This document shows, in pieces, positions 37,601-44,575 of a DNA stretch of 64,000 nucleotides; position 1 is the stretch's first letter; every line of letters begins with the position of its first letter. The notes under the pieces were generated by a model. That model was not told where the DNA came from and did no database searches. It was given only the letters and a program-made list of their open reading frames with translations. The position numbers and the translations under genes are program-made. The DNA is from Heliocidaris tuberculata (lineage: Eukaryota > Echinodermata > Echinoidea > Camarodonta > Echinometridae), in assembly GCA_025618425.1 (NCBI GenBank), contig CM046844.1:1373500-1437499 (forward strand), in the 5' to 3' direction.

Positions 37601-40600
37601 TAATGAGTTTCCACTGTTGTACTCGAATAGTGAACTCCACTTCTCTCTCTCCGTCTCTGTCTCTCTTTCTTTCTCTCTATCTCTTTCTCTCTATCTCTTT
37701 CTCTCTATCTCTTTCTCTCTATCTCTTTCTCTCTATCTCTTTCTCCCTCTATGTTTAGCATGCGACATGTTGGATTTGTACACGTCACTGTCCACGCTAC
37801 AGGTCTCGCTTATATTACCAGTGAAGTAGAGCACCCAGCAATAATGAGACGGCCAGCTTGATTGATTGTGCCCGGCTCAAAATGAAAACTTGGCAATTGT
37901 CACCTGATGTTTTGAGTAATTAACATTTTGGCATGAATTCATCATACACCTGTACATGTGTAGTTTTACTTAATATGCCTATATCAATACCCCCATTCCC
38001 CCTTCAAAATAATGTAATAAATAATGTAATAAATCAATTTCAAGTTCAATTTATTTCCACGATTTTGAAAAAAAAATACAATACTATGGAAACAATGGAC
38101 TGTATAAAATGGAAAAACAGAAGAAGAGGCAATTGCTCTTTATACTTTATAATAATTTAAATTGTTTATCAATTTTCCTGTTCCTGATGCACATATTTGG
38201 TAAACACTGCACTAATGTATTGTATATTTTATGCTAATAAACCAAAATTGAATTGAACTGAACTGAAAATTAAAAACACTAGCCCTACGCCCCCCCCTCC
38301 AAAAAAAAAAAAAAGAGAGAAAAATATGTAATGTGTATAATTTGTATAGATCTACAGGCTAATCACCTTCAGGTAATTTTAAGTTATTCTGTTTATTCCT
38401 GGGTCATTTATTCTCTATTGAAATCAATAACAACATATGTCGAATAATGGTTTTGTAGTGTATGATGATACAGTGTATGAACATGTATAATTTGAGCAAA
38501 GCAAATTACCATTTGGACAATAAAATTGAAATTGCATTGATTGATTGAATTATAGTCCATATGTTTCTAGATAGGAAGCAAACAAATCTAATTCTGTTTT
38601 ACAATGTTTTTGTTATGTTCATCATACATTGTTTTTTAACATATGAACAGAGAAATAATGTACCCATGAATTTAATTCTGATAAATGTATAAATATCCAT
38701 AATATTCATATTTTTAAGTATACAGTTTTTGCTGTGAGATGAACAGAAGATAACAAAAATTTTTTTAGCTACTTTTGACATTTACTGTTTACATGTTCAA
38801 TTATAGGCCTACAGGCAATCAGGATAGGGCCTGCCATAGAATTCAGATGAAAAGGAAAGGAAAAAGACTGGCTGCATGCAGAATTTTTATGACGTAAGTG
38901 GTAGAGATTTTTTTTTTTTCTTCTTGGAAAGGGCAGGGGGGGGCAGCTTCAGTTTGTTTGGTTTACTACAATGAATACATCTGTCTACGATTGGCAAAAC
39001 AACTCACATATCCTGGATTGGTTCATTTCCTTCTGGAAGTCAATTAAACCAATATGACTTCCTCTCTGGATTTAAGTGGTTCTGAAATGTTTTCAATTTT
39101 CATTTGTAGATGAGCAATATGCATTGCCATTTCAAGATGTGTATACGTGTAAAATTGCATTGCCCAAGTCCTGAATCAGTTCATTTCTTTCTTTTTCTTT
39201 TCTTCTGCTTTTCCTGTATGTACAGTTGCAATAACCTTTCTAATTTACAATGGCTTTTTTTTATGAACCTTTTCACAGCAACAAGAAATAAAGTCAAGAG
39301 TAGTAAGTGATCTAGCTTGGGAAGCTTAAAAAGAGCTTTGAAATTTTAAAAAAAAACTTTGGTAAAAACAATAAAATACATCCTGCAAAAAGGACTGCGA
39401 GGAAATCTGACTTTCAAGTATTACCATGGCAAATTTTAAAAGAGCTCCTGTGAATGAAAATAAAATAAGAATACGCTTGCTTAGTTCATTATTATTATGG
39501 GAGGGAAAAAAGACATCAACACCTATCCATTCTTTATACTGATTATCAAAAATGTAAAGAGCTCATGAAAACTTTTCCTTTAAAGAAAAACTCGTGTAAA
39601 AACAATAAAATACATAAAAATCACTAGAGCAAATCTCACTTTTAAAGTTTTAATATTCAAAAAGAGCTTCCTTGATCAGATAAATGTATTTTGTAAGACT
39701 GCTTTTTTCATGAGTTTAGGGGGCAAATCAGCTTTATCGGCCTGCAGTTTCAGTCCCCATGAGCTATCTTTACCACAGCTATTAAGGGATTGAGAGGATT
39801 AAAGTAGAATGGGTAAATGGTGGCCTCCTTTCCATTTTTTTTTCATTTGCTGCTTTAAATTGTACATTTAATTTGAATGTTTTATACTGCAAATGTTGTG
39901 GAACTATTTAGCTTTCCATACCAAAGCATTTTTTCTTCATCACTACATCTATGATAATGCCATCCAGGTCAGTTTGGCATACATGTAGTTTGAGGTCATT
40001 GTGGCCCCTTTTGGTCATGATTGATTGATATCATAAAATAATTTAAGAATAAAAGAATTGTTTATACACTTTACACCAATCAACAATCACTGAAATAATA
40101 GTTGGTCCAGCAACATTGAAAAAAAATAAGAAACTATATCAATGCACTTATACTGTAAATTTGGAATTGTCATGCACCCATTCCACTATATCACCTTGCA
40201 CTATTTATGCATGGAGCTTCAATCACAGAGCGACATCTTCACCTTGATCCTTCTGTATACAGTCCTGCTAACTAAAATTTTAAGATGGAAATTCATATTT
40301 TGTTCCCCACATTATAGATGAAATTCAAATTATTCCTATTTCAACCAAAAAGTAATCTTAACGAGCCCAGCAGTTGCACAAATATGTACCAATACATCTA
40401 CAATACATGTGTCAGGTGGAAGCATGATCTAATACTACATGTAAGTGCACATTGCACAAAGGTTGAAACAGTTTTGTAGGCAATAATATTCTCAAAGGTC
40501 CTCAATCTATCTCACATTAATTTGGGTGAGAAAGGCTCATTAGGTCCAAATTAAATCTTGCCACAGCTTGGCTCAAATTATTTGAACCTACAAGCAATTA

Positions 40601-42774
40601 ATTGCTCCTCGTCAGAGCATGGTGCAGACGCTATTAAACTACTTGTTTACTCAAGCGTGACATCTGTCTTGGAAGCGGCTCATTAATTTCAGTCCTCCTT
40701 CTCTTTCTGGGGAAAGTGTTGGGAGTTCAGTTTGTTAAGACAGGGACATGCAGAGGAAGGCAATTATGAAAAAAACTGCATAACAAAATGTAGGGGCCTA
40801 CATGTACACCTTCATGTTGTAGAGTCTACCAGTGAGCCTGCTGCATGCTACAACTGTATAGGGCATGAATTTATGAATAATGTAAACCCTCATCCACCAA
40901 ATCATTCTGTAATTGTAAACGGAAAAACCTCAAAATTGGCTGAGAAAGTATTTAAAAAAACCCCACACATTTAAAGCTTGTTTGCAGACCCTGCGCTGAT
41001 GCCGTTCATACATGTATGTTTAAGCAGTCTGAGATAAGCTTGCAGGGCTATTCTTCCTCTGAATACCTCTTTAAAAACTGTAAGATTGATCAAAGTATTT
41101 TTAATGTAAAATTTTATCTCAATTTTGAAAATTATATCTTTTAATCTAAAATTTACTTTTAATTTTTAAGATTTACTTTTAATTTCTAAAATTTTATTTC
41201 CTATAATATCAGGCCACAAAGACACCCTATGATTTTTTTATTTTTTTTCTTTTTTTTTTTGCCAAGCAAAAAAATATCATCTTATTGCTGTAGGGCCTAA
41301 TTAAATACTAGTACATCATGGAGAGAAGTTTGCAATAGAAATCTAGGCCCGTATTTCAATTCAATACTTAAATACAAAATATGAGTATTTTAATACTTAG
41401 TTTTCTTTCAGCTGAGGTCAAATACTTCAGCAAGTTTGGTATACAGTTGAATCTTTATCTAAGTATTTTACCCCGAGTCTAAGTAAATTACATGTAATTT
41501 GGAAGCCATTATTGGCAGGCTTCCAAATTAATTTACTTTTGTTCACTTGGGAACTGTTTAAACCCAAGTAGCATACCTTGAGTACAAAATTCTGAAAATG
41601 CACCCCCTCCCCCTTCCTTTCAAATTTTCAACACAAAAGGCTTATGAAAAATGTGATGGCCACATGTTAATTTATTATTTGTTTCTTTTTGCTTCTAAGA
41701 AAATTATCTGAATTGTGCTCCCCTTTTTTTTTCCAAATACAAAAATCCTGGATCCACCCCTGATCATAATGACCATTCTGAATAACATCAGAATTATTAT
41801 CCAATAATGACCATCACTATTATCACTGATTGCCATCATCATCATTCTCATTATCATCAGGTTGGGGAAAAAAATCATGATTTTTATATTTTAAAAATTT
41901 GATTCATTTAACTTAAATCTTGATTTATTTGATTTATTTTAACTGCCCTAAATGTTGCTCCTAGAGAAAAGAAACGGATTAGTCTGGTAGATCTAATATC
42001 AGACCAAGGAATTGATCAGACATTACTTGGAATACAAAAACTCTTACTTGGAATTAGATTAATTTTTTAGCTACCAAATAAATCACACTTTGATTTTTTA
42101 GTGATTTTTTTTTCTTCACATTAAGTAAATCAACAGCAAAATTTCTTATGTTATCATCACCACCATCATATAAATTATCATTAGCATCATTTATATTATA
42201 TTTGAAAAAAAACTATTATTGTTAGTATTTATAGTTATTATTACGTAATACATTATTACATCATCATCATATTTGACACCAAAGACAGGAACATTGAATC
42301 TAATTATAGATTGACTCATAGTCATCTTCAATGTTTTCTCAAGACCAAAATACAAAACAAACCTTCTATTTTCTCCTCGTATCCCTTCGTAAAGAACATC
42401 ATAGCCTTGGCCGCTCGATCAGGTGTCTTTGTCAGTCCCTGACGGCTAGCATCTTCCCCGATGCCTCGGATGATCGACCGGTAGGCGAGTGCTAGACCAG
42501 GTAGCTGCTTATCGGAATCTTGCCTGTATAAGCTAGCATGTGCATCCTCTTTCTGTCGGCGAATTCGACCTTCATCTTCTTTGGTCGGCACTTTTCCGTT
42601 CACGCTGAATTTTTCGCTCCCAACGGAGTGTATCTTGCTGTCTTTGATGGATAAACTGTGAGTTTTTGCTACTAGGATATCGGTATTTTCAGTCCTCGCA
42701 GACGACGGCAGACCGTTTGGCAGACATTCACCATTCGGAACGGAATCTGTCATGTCTGTATGATCAGTTGACAT
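13841..42774 (-). CDS. GCH1: GTP cyclohydrolase I, complete six-exon gene (span includes introns)
   Basis: GTP cyclohydrolase I converts GTP to 7,8-dihydroneopterin triphosphate, the first and usually limiting step of tetrahydrobiopterin and pteridine pigment synthesis; the family enzyme is a cytosolic homodecamer. The CDS joins 42774-42363, 26818-26709, 22528-22473, 20393-20362, 17860-17776 and 13967-13841, giving 822 nt and 273 residues. Every junction is GT-AG and restores the frame. Visible family motifs are FFTKGY near residue 130, CEHH at 164-167, GYLPNK at 178-183, VEIYSRRLQ at 195-203, QERLTKQ at 205-211, HMCMVMRG at 233-240 and the C-terminal DEFLTLIR. From family knowledge, C164, H167 and C235 bind zinc, and H166 and H233 are catalytic. 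The protein is 23 residues longer than the 250-residue human enzyme, all of it in the poorly conserved N-terminus of exon 1. No break or missing key residue is seen. Identification is near certain; UTR limits are unknown. Confidence 0.97.
14990..15371 (+). repeat. TTAA-flanked foldback, family C
   Basis: TTAA lies at 14990-14993 and 15368-15371. The left arm starts TTAAAGGGAAGCCTGAGTTC and the right arm ends CAGAACTCAACTTAA plus seven bases. It matches 25165-25552 closely across its length. Confidence 0.82.
16250..16346. repeat. Minisatellite of GAAACTCAAAAGT type
   Basis: About six imperfect copies of a 13-bp unit, with shorter AAAACTC variants, precede a 13-bp inverted repeat (GTGCTCACCTGAG at 16355-16367 and its complement at 16428-16440). 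Confidence 0.7.
16700..16818 (-). mobile_element. tRNA-derived SINE
   Basis: On the minus strand, GTGATCTAATGG serves as the A box region and GGTTCGAATCC at 16760-16750 is a perfect B box. GATGTCCTTTGGCAAGAC follows, as in the SINE at 23960-24082. Confidence 0.75.
17254..17490. mobile_element. hAT-like MITE with perfect 8-bp target duplication
   Basis: The ends are CAGTGGCGT and the complement ACGCCACTG. CACAGGAA occurs immediately outside both ends (17246-17253 and 17491-17498). An exact 8-bp duplication and CAGTGGC termini are hallmarks of hAT elements. The interior, T/C-rich with GGGGGCAC and its inverse near the ends, codes for nothing. Confidence 0.88.
17776..17860 (-). CDS. GCH1: GCH1 coding exon 5
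   Basis: This 85-nt exon completes Val204 and encodes residues 205-231 plus two bases of Thr232. The acceptor is cattggcag|TTCAAG and the donor is GCCAC|gtaagt. The product reads [16 protein letters not shown] followed by [11 protein letters not shown], the conserved helix and strand preceding the second zinc ligand. The human exon (c.542-626) is the same length. A three-frame ORF search would miss this exon because its surroundings contain stops. Confidence 0.95.
18088..18560 (-). repeat. GCTACGTTCATACGGG family unit, minus orientation
   Basis: The unit starts TTCACACGAAAGGGAGC and ends CCCGTATGAACGTAGC. Short modules such as AACTTTAAGTT and CTTGTAGTT recur within it. It is the inverted counterpart of 18949-19448, and a third copy is at 33102-34074. 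Confidence 0.8.
18949..19448 (+). repeat. GCTACGTTCATACGGG family unit, plus orientation
   Basis: The unit runs from AGCTACGTTCATACGGG to GCTCCCATCGTGTGAACG. With 18088-18560 it makes a 1.36-kb inverted repeat with a 390-bp loop. The pair may be two insertions or one element with long arms. Confidence 0.8.
19691..20047. mobile_element. GC-ended foldback MITE (357 bp)
   Basis: The left end CCCCGCGTTCAGACTATCCC is the exact complement of the right end GGGATAGTCTGAACGCGGGG. TAT adjoins both sides, a possible 3-bp target duplication. An inner CCCGCTTAGCGGG hairpin lies near 19996. Overlapping ORFs on both strands are by-products of its GC content. Confidence 0.85.
20109..20320 (+). mobile_element. 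tRNA-derived SINE
   Basis: The tRNA-like head has an A box TGGCTCAGTGG at 20120-20130 and a B box GGTTCAAAACC at 20163-20173. A non-tRNA body follows, including GGTAAGGCATTCATCC. It ends just before GCH1 exon 4, on the opposite strand to the gene. The head does not form a normal cloverleaf with an acceptor stem. Confidence 0.8.
20362..20393 (-). CDS. GCH1: GCH1 coding exon 4 (32-nt microexon)
   Basis: The exon carries one base completing Arg193, ten codons reading [10 protein letters not shown], and one base of Val204. The acceptor is tttttcag|GCTGG and the donor is TACAAG|gtgaga. The segment is almost invariant in animal GCH1. The human exon (c.510-541) is also 32 nt. Introns of 2.1 and 2.5 kb flank it, so the splicing machinery must find a very small exon in repeat-rich DNA. 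Confidence 0.95.
21323..21645. repeat. Direct duplication of a 130-bp segment
   Basis: Sequence beginning GTTAAATGACATGAGTTAAC at 21323 recurs at about 21511 with few differences, period about 188 bp. Each copy ends in a T-rich ATTTTTATTTTT tract. High similarity suggests a recent tandem duplication. Confidence 0.8.
21667..21715. repeat. Poly(T)-poly(G) homopolymer junction
   Basis: A run of more than 30 T passes directly into about 15 G. The G tract could form a quadruplex. Assembly length may be unreliable here. Confidence 0.85.
22108..22258. mobile_element. Foldback MITE with GGGCCC-type ends (about 150 bp)
   Basis: AGGGCCCTCTTGCATAAAA on the left pairs imperfectly with TTTTTATGCAACAGGGCCC on the right. 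Inside, TTTAATCGCAAC pairs with GCTGCGATTAAA, and AAAAAATTAAA with TTTAATTTTTT. It is short, hairpin-forming and noncoding. Confidence 0.75.
22473..22528 (-). CDS. GCH1: GCH1 coding exon 3
   Basis: This 56-nt exon encodes residues 175-192 plus two bases of Arg193. The acceptor is tttttatag|GTGTCT and the donor is GCAAG|gtatga. The protein reads [18 protein letters not shown], matching the conserved segment between the zinc motif and the VEIYSRRLQ helix. The exon lies within a short open stretch and is found by homology rather than length. The human exon (c.454-509) has the same length. Confidence 0.95.
22615..22674. repeat. (GA)n microsatellite
   Basis: Nearly 60 bp of perfect GA dinucleotide in GCH1 intron 2. 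The overlapping Arg-Glu ORF is not a gene. Confidence 0.95.
23521..24082 (-). mobile_element. tRNA-derived SINE, split by a MITE
   Basis: On the minus strand, the tRNA-like head includes GGTTCGAATCC (B box, 24025-24015) and GTGGATCAGTGG. The body continues through CCAGGTGTTAAATGGGTACC and ends in GTAAAGCGCTTAGAG, a tatatAAAAGCGG-type tail and (ATT)n at 23519. The 199-bp MITE at 23596-23794 interrupts the tail. Confidence 0.8.
23596..23794. mobile_element. MITE nested in a SINE, 6-bp target duplication
   Basis: The termini CAGAGCTGTCAA and TTGGCAGCTCTG are near-complementary. CAGATA lies directly outside both ends (23590-23595 and 23795-23800). The flanking SINE sequence reads continuously when the insert is ignored. 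Noncoding. Confidence 0.8.
25165..25552 (+). repeat. TTAA-flanked foldback, family C
   Basis: TTAA lies at 25165-25168 and 25549-25552. It is nearly the same length as, and highly similar to, 14990-15371. The left arm TTAAAGGGAAGCTTGAGTTC pairs with GAACTCAACTTGATCTTTAA at the right. Confidence 0.85.
26709..26818 (-). CDS. GCH1: GCH1 coding exon 2 (zinc-binding CEHH exon)
   Basis: This 110-nt exon completes Asp138 and encodes residues 139-174. The acceptor is ctattccag|ATGTCC and the donor is AAAA|gtaagt. It reads [14 protein letters not shown] followed by the CEHHLVPF signature. C164 and H167 are the expected zinc ligands and H166 the expected catalytic histidine. From my memory of human GCH1 cDNA numbering, the equivalent human exon (c.344-453) is also 110 nt. 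Confidence 0.96.
27205..27460 (-). mobile_element. LINE 3'-end fragment (CR1/L2-like) with GAATT tail
   Basis: On the minus strand, the fragment ends in an AATAAACC-type sequence followed by (GAATT)n at 27210-27229. The same architecture closes the longer LINE copies at 55890 and 62118. Only the 3' UTR remains. Confidence 0.55.
28049..29200 (+). repeat. 147-bp tandem repeat, eight copies, trimeric higher order
   Basis: The anchor GCCCCC(A/G)CCCAGCCC starts at 28115, 28262, 28409, 28556, 28703, 28850, 28997 and 29144, always exactly 147 bp apart. Each unit contains a doubled AAATTTGCAT motif and AATCGGAATCAAAATCCGAT. Copies 4 and 7 share the variant GATAGCCCCCGCCC, and copies 3 and 6 share AGATGAAACAAT, giving a 441-bp trimer. 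The first and last copies are diverged at their outer edges. Confidence 0.93.
29217..29290. repeat. (GGAC)n and (AC)n simple repeats
   Basis: About six GGAC units are followed by an AC tract at the right edge of the 147-bp array. Another (AC)n lies at 29580-29605. Confidence 0.85.
29303..29550. repeat. Cluster of AACCGATGAC motifs with a 20-bp palindrome
   Basis: AACCGATGAC or one-base variants occur about five times on the plus strand at intervals of roughly 25 to 60 bp, and inverted copies follow. At 29499-29518 two copies meet as a perfect 20-bp palindrome with TGACGTCA at its centre. Confidence 0.8.
31980..32115. repeat. GA-rich purine tract
   Basis: A run of GGGA, GAGA and GGGGGA units on the plus strand ends in (GA)n at 32095-32113. 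Overlapping ORFs in both orientations (Ser-Leu-Pro-rich or Arg-Glu-Gly-rich) are low-complexity artefacts. Confidence 0.85.
33102..34074 (+). repeat. GCTACGTTCATA family unit interrupted by a family A foldback
   Basis: The left part (33102-33403) begins AGCTACGTTCATATCC. The right part (33985-34074) ends GCTCCCTTCGTGTGAAC. In the copy at 18949-19448 the two halves are continuous at ACTACAAGTAAACTTAAAG, which places the later insertion precisely. A C-run is at 33326-33342. Confidence 0.82.
33404..33984. repeat. TTAA-flanked foldback, family A, complete and nested
   Basis: The unit is bounded by TTAA at 33404-33407 and 33981-33984. Its left end is TTAAAGGAGAATGAAACCC and its right end is GGGTTTAATTCTCCTTTAA. 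The two arms, each over 200 bp, are near-complementary (CTCAAATTGGCAATGTTGC against GCAACATTGCCAATTTGAG). It sits inside another repeat, so it is the younger insertion. Noncoding. Confidence 0.9.
34110..34730. repeat. TTAA-flanked foldback, family B
   Basis: TTAAAGGGCAAACCAACC at the left pairs with GGTTGGATTGCCCTTTAA at the right. Inner modules AGAGAAGCAGATTGG, AATTTGAGATTTGCATA and GAGAGTTGACC recur in copies at 45541-46119 and 58952-59553. Noncoding. Confidence 0.87.
35027..35711. repeat. Inverted-repeat element with T-rich core
   Basis: CATCAGCCCGAGTTTCC near 35036 pairs with GGAAACTCGGGCTGATG near 35689. The interior has CTCGAG and GAGCTAGCTCGAGCTAG modules, and from 35290 to 35565 it has repeated CCTTATGTATTTCTTTG units. 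The Phe/Leu/Ser ORFs there are low-complexity. Confidence 0.7.
37395..37640 (-). mobile_element. Possible LINE 3'-tail fragment
   Basis: On the minus strand the sequence ends in GAAAATGAAATAAAATTTGA, a tail like those of the CR1/L2-like copies here. No coding part is visible. Confidence 0.35.
37636..37750. repeat. TCTCTATCTCTTTC microsatellite/minisatellite
   Basis: Six or so near-perfect copies of a 14-bp pyrimidine unit follow a TCTC run. ORFs across it are Ser/Leu/Phe repeats without gene character. Confidence 0.9.
38030..38275. mobile_element. Two LINE-like 3' tails facing outward
   Basis: The left edge carries the minus-strand tail AATAAATTGAACTTGAAATT. The right edge ends AATAAACCAAAATTGAATTG then (AACTG)n on the plus strand. 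The pair suggests either two truncated insertions or one inverted insertion. Only 3'-UTR-like sequence remains. Confidence 0.5.
39325..39680. repeat. Diverged tandem duplication, about 230-bp period
   Basis: GGTAAAAACAATAAAATACAT near 39360 recurs as TGTAAAAACAATAAAATACAT near 39595. Similar flanking order follows in both: ATCTSACTTT, then AGAGCT. The copies are old and noncoding. Confidence 0.5.
40594..40605. promoter_or_regulatory. Perfect 12-bp palindrome GCAATTAATTGC
   Basis: It contains a TAATTA homeodomain-type core and sits in a repeat-poor part of intron 1, about 1.8 kb from exon 1. Whether a factor binds is unknown. Confidence 0.25.
42363..42774 (-). CDS. GCH1: GCH1 coding exon 1 (N-terminal region and start of catalytic domain)
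   Basis: This exon encodes residues 1-137 plus the first base of codon 138. The ATG at 42774-42772 has A at -3 and is the first ATG after an in-frame upstream TAG, so I chose it; a TTG three codons earlier is not a credible eukaryotic start. The first 90 or so residues are hydrophilic and low in complexity, with many Ser, Thr, Asp and Lys. This is typical of the variable N-terminal regulatory segment of animal GCH1. Conserved sequence begins around [15 protein letters not shown] and runs to [11 protein letters not shown]. The donor is GAAG|gtttgt. If intron 1 were retained, the protein would end about 11 residues further on at 42328. Confidence 0.96.
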
Positions 42775-43200
42775 TTTCACCAATTTTCTCTCCGAAACTT
42801 CTCTTCTTGATGAGTTATTTTCTACCCAGCAGAAGTAAATGACTGTAATTGACTAAAGGGAATGGAGTTTGAGTATATGAAGACAACTTAATTGGAGAAA
42901 TAACCAAGCGCAGAGAGGAGCTTTGATCAACGAAGGTGGTTGTATCTGATCTTGAGCGTCTGTAATGAAAATAAATTTGGAACAGGGGTACATATATATG
43001 TGCGAAAGCGAGCCTGCACTAGCCGCACCCCCGAGCGCAACCGGCCGTTGAACGAGCGAGAGGTTCCGCTACTGTGGCTGATTAGCTGTCTATGAAATGC
43101 TGAGCTACGGCTTTGTTTACGAAGTGCCAGCTGTAGAGGGAGTTCCAAAACATTGATGACTCATCAACATTGTCTCCCGAAAAATTACGAGTGACAACCA
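42775..43200 (-). promoter_or_regulatory. Probable GCH1 5' UTR and promoter region
   Basis: The 400 bp upstream of the start codon are less AT-rich and contain more CpG than the surroundings, especially 43000-43140. On the minus strand there is a CCAAT box at 42895-42891 and a TATATA-like stretch near 42998-42992. The sequence ttttcattacag near 42963 resembles a splice acceptor, so a noncoding 5' exon further upstream is possible. The location is inferred from the gene start; the transcription start is not visible. Confidence 0.4.
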
Positions 43201-43850
43201 AAACTAGGGATACTGAAAAAACAAGAGTTCACTATTTTAGTCCGTTGTCCTTTTTTTTTTAAATGAACCATTTGGTGGAAACCTTTATTTATTTATTTTT
43301 TTTTTTTTTTGGGGGGGGGGGGGGGGGGGAAAGAAAATTTAAAAATAATCTGATCGAAGTTATTTATCAGGCATTTTAGAAGTGGTAATTTTCATCTTCT
43401 TTTGATTTTTAAATTTTTATTTTTAAAGATAATTCTAAACTGCAACATGGATATGTATTCTTTATCTTTGCATAGAAATGATGTTAGAAATAATAATAAG
43501 GTAAGGCAGAAAAAGACACTAATATAGCAAATGTAGGGGGTAAACTGAGAATATTAAATATTACATGAACATTTAAAAAAAAAGAAATCTTTGAAAATAA
43601 ATCAAAAGGTAAATCACTTCTTCTTTTTCTTTTCTTTTCTTTTCTTTTTTTTTCTTCTTTTTCTTTTTTTTTTTTTTTTTTTTTGTTTTTTTTTTTTGTT
43701 GTTTTTTTTTGTTTTGTTTTTTTGGGGGGTGTGCTTTTTAGGATCGAAATTAGCCGTCGAGGGGCGGGGGGGGGGTGGGCGACATGTTTCTTTTCAGAAG
43801 TCGATGAGTACAGCGTATACCTAGACTGAGAACGTAATACGATCTTGAAA
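43200..43850. repeat. Homopolymer and T-rich tracts upstream of GCH1
   Basis: A poly(T)-poly(G) junction lies at 43297-43330, and a 130-bp TTTCTTTT-type tract with T-runs at 43618-43735. A G-run is near 43765. Phe-rich and Lys-rich ORFs on either strand are artefacts. Confidence 0.8.
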
Positions 43851-43854
43851 AGGG

Positions 43855-43985
43855 AGAATGGCAGTAGACTTTGGAGGAAGGAAATTAGTATTTGTAGTAG
43901 AGGTAAGTAGGGGTGGAATAATAGAGATAAGATGATATTGGATGGTAGTAGAGGTAAGATTGTAGTAGAGGTATGATGCCAGTGG
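43855..43985. repeat. Degenerate GGTAGTAGAGGTAAGAT minisatellite, outlying copy
   Basis: Several 16-17-bp units (GTAGAGGTAAGATnGTA) are of the same family as the large array at 49855-51810. A further patch is at 44402-44565. Confidence 0.75.
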
Positions 43986-44044
43986 GCAGGATTTTTTACA
44001 AGGGGGCATATTTTGTGAACTGTCAAGTTCTGCTTGGAGGGAGA

Positions 44045-44400
44045 CCCGTATATTTTTCTTACCGCTCAGTGGGGGGGGGGGGGGGGGTATCAGATGTTTT
44101 TCTCCTTAATTCTCTGACAAGTAAAAAAAAAAAAAAAAAGGTAGAAGTTCAAAAAGGTCGACCTGTATTTTTTCGTCTCGCCAGCCCTCCAAAACTCACT
44201 CAGTTGGGGGGGGGGGGGCGGGGAAGTGCCAAAAAAAAAAATACTCCAGTGCTCCAAAACTCGCTCAGTGTTGGGGGGGGGGGGGGAGGAGAATCACATT
44301 TTATGGGGTCCAAAATTCTCTGATAAGCAAAAAAAAAAAAAAAAAAAAGTTGTCAGGGGCAATCTGCCCCTGCCCCCCCCCCCTTGGGTACGCTAGTGCC
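44045..44400. repeat. G-run and A-run rich repeats
   Basis: G-runs of 12 to 18 bases at about 44071, 44205 and 44274 alternate with A-runs near 44125 and 44331 and a C-run at 44373. Between them are copies of the TTCTCTGACAAG motif. No gene. Confidence 0.75.
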
Positions 44401-44401
44401 T

Positions 44402-44565
44402 GTGGGAGAGGTAGGATGGTAGTACAAGATGATGGTAGTAGAGGTAGGATGGTAGTAGAGGATGGCAGTAGAGGTATATAAAACAGTAGTATAGAGGTAA
44501 GATGGTGTAAGATGGCAATATGGGTAGGATGGTAGTAAAGGTTAAGGATGGTAGCAAAGTCTTAA
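44402..44565. repeat. Degenerate 17-bp minisatellite patch
   Basis: Imperfect GAGGTAGGATGGTAGTA units end abruptly at the Tc1-like insertion at 44576. Confidence 0.75.
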
Positions 44566-44575
44566 GCTGCATATA

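Larger units (their letters stand above)
26819..42362 (-). other. GCH1: GCH1 intron 1 (15.5 kb), repeat-rich
   Basis: This is the longest intron. Its repeats are listed separately: LINE 3' ends, the 147-bp tandem array element, three foldbacks and simple repeats. The stretches 29670-31980, 32140-33100, 35715-37390 and 38280-42360 contain no gene I recognise and only short, noncoding-looking ORFs. First introns often carry regulatory elements. The repeat-poor part nearest exon 1 (about 40100-41200) is where I would look first, including the palindrome at 40594. Confidence 0.9.

Noticed and set aside
43484..44026. 180-codon ORF with Lys-rich and Leu-Pro-Ser parts
   Set aside because: It spans the T-rich tract and the minisatellite patch at 43855-43985. 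Low-complexity only.
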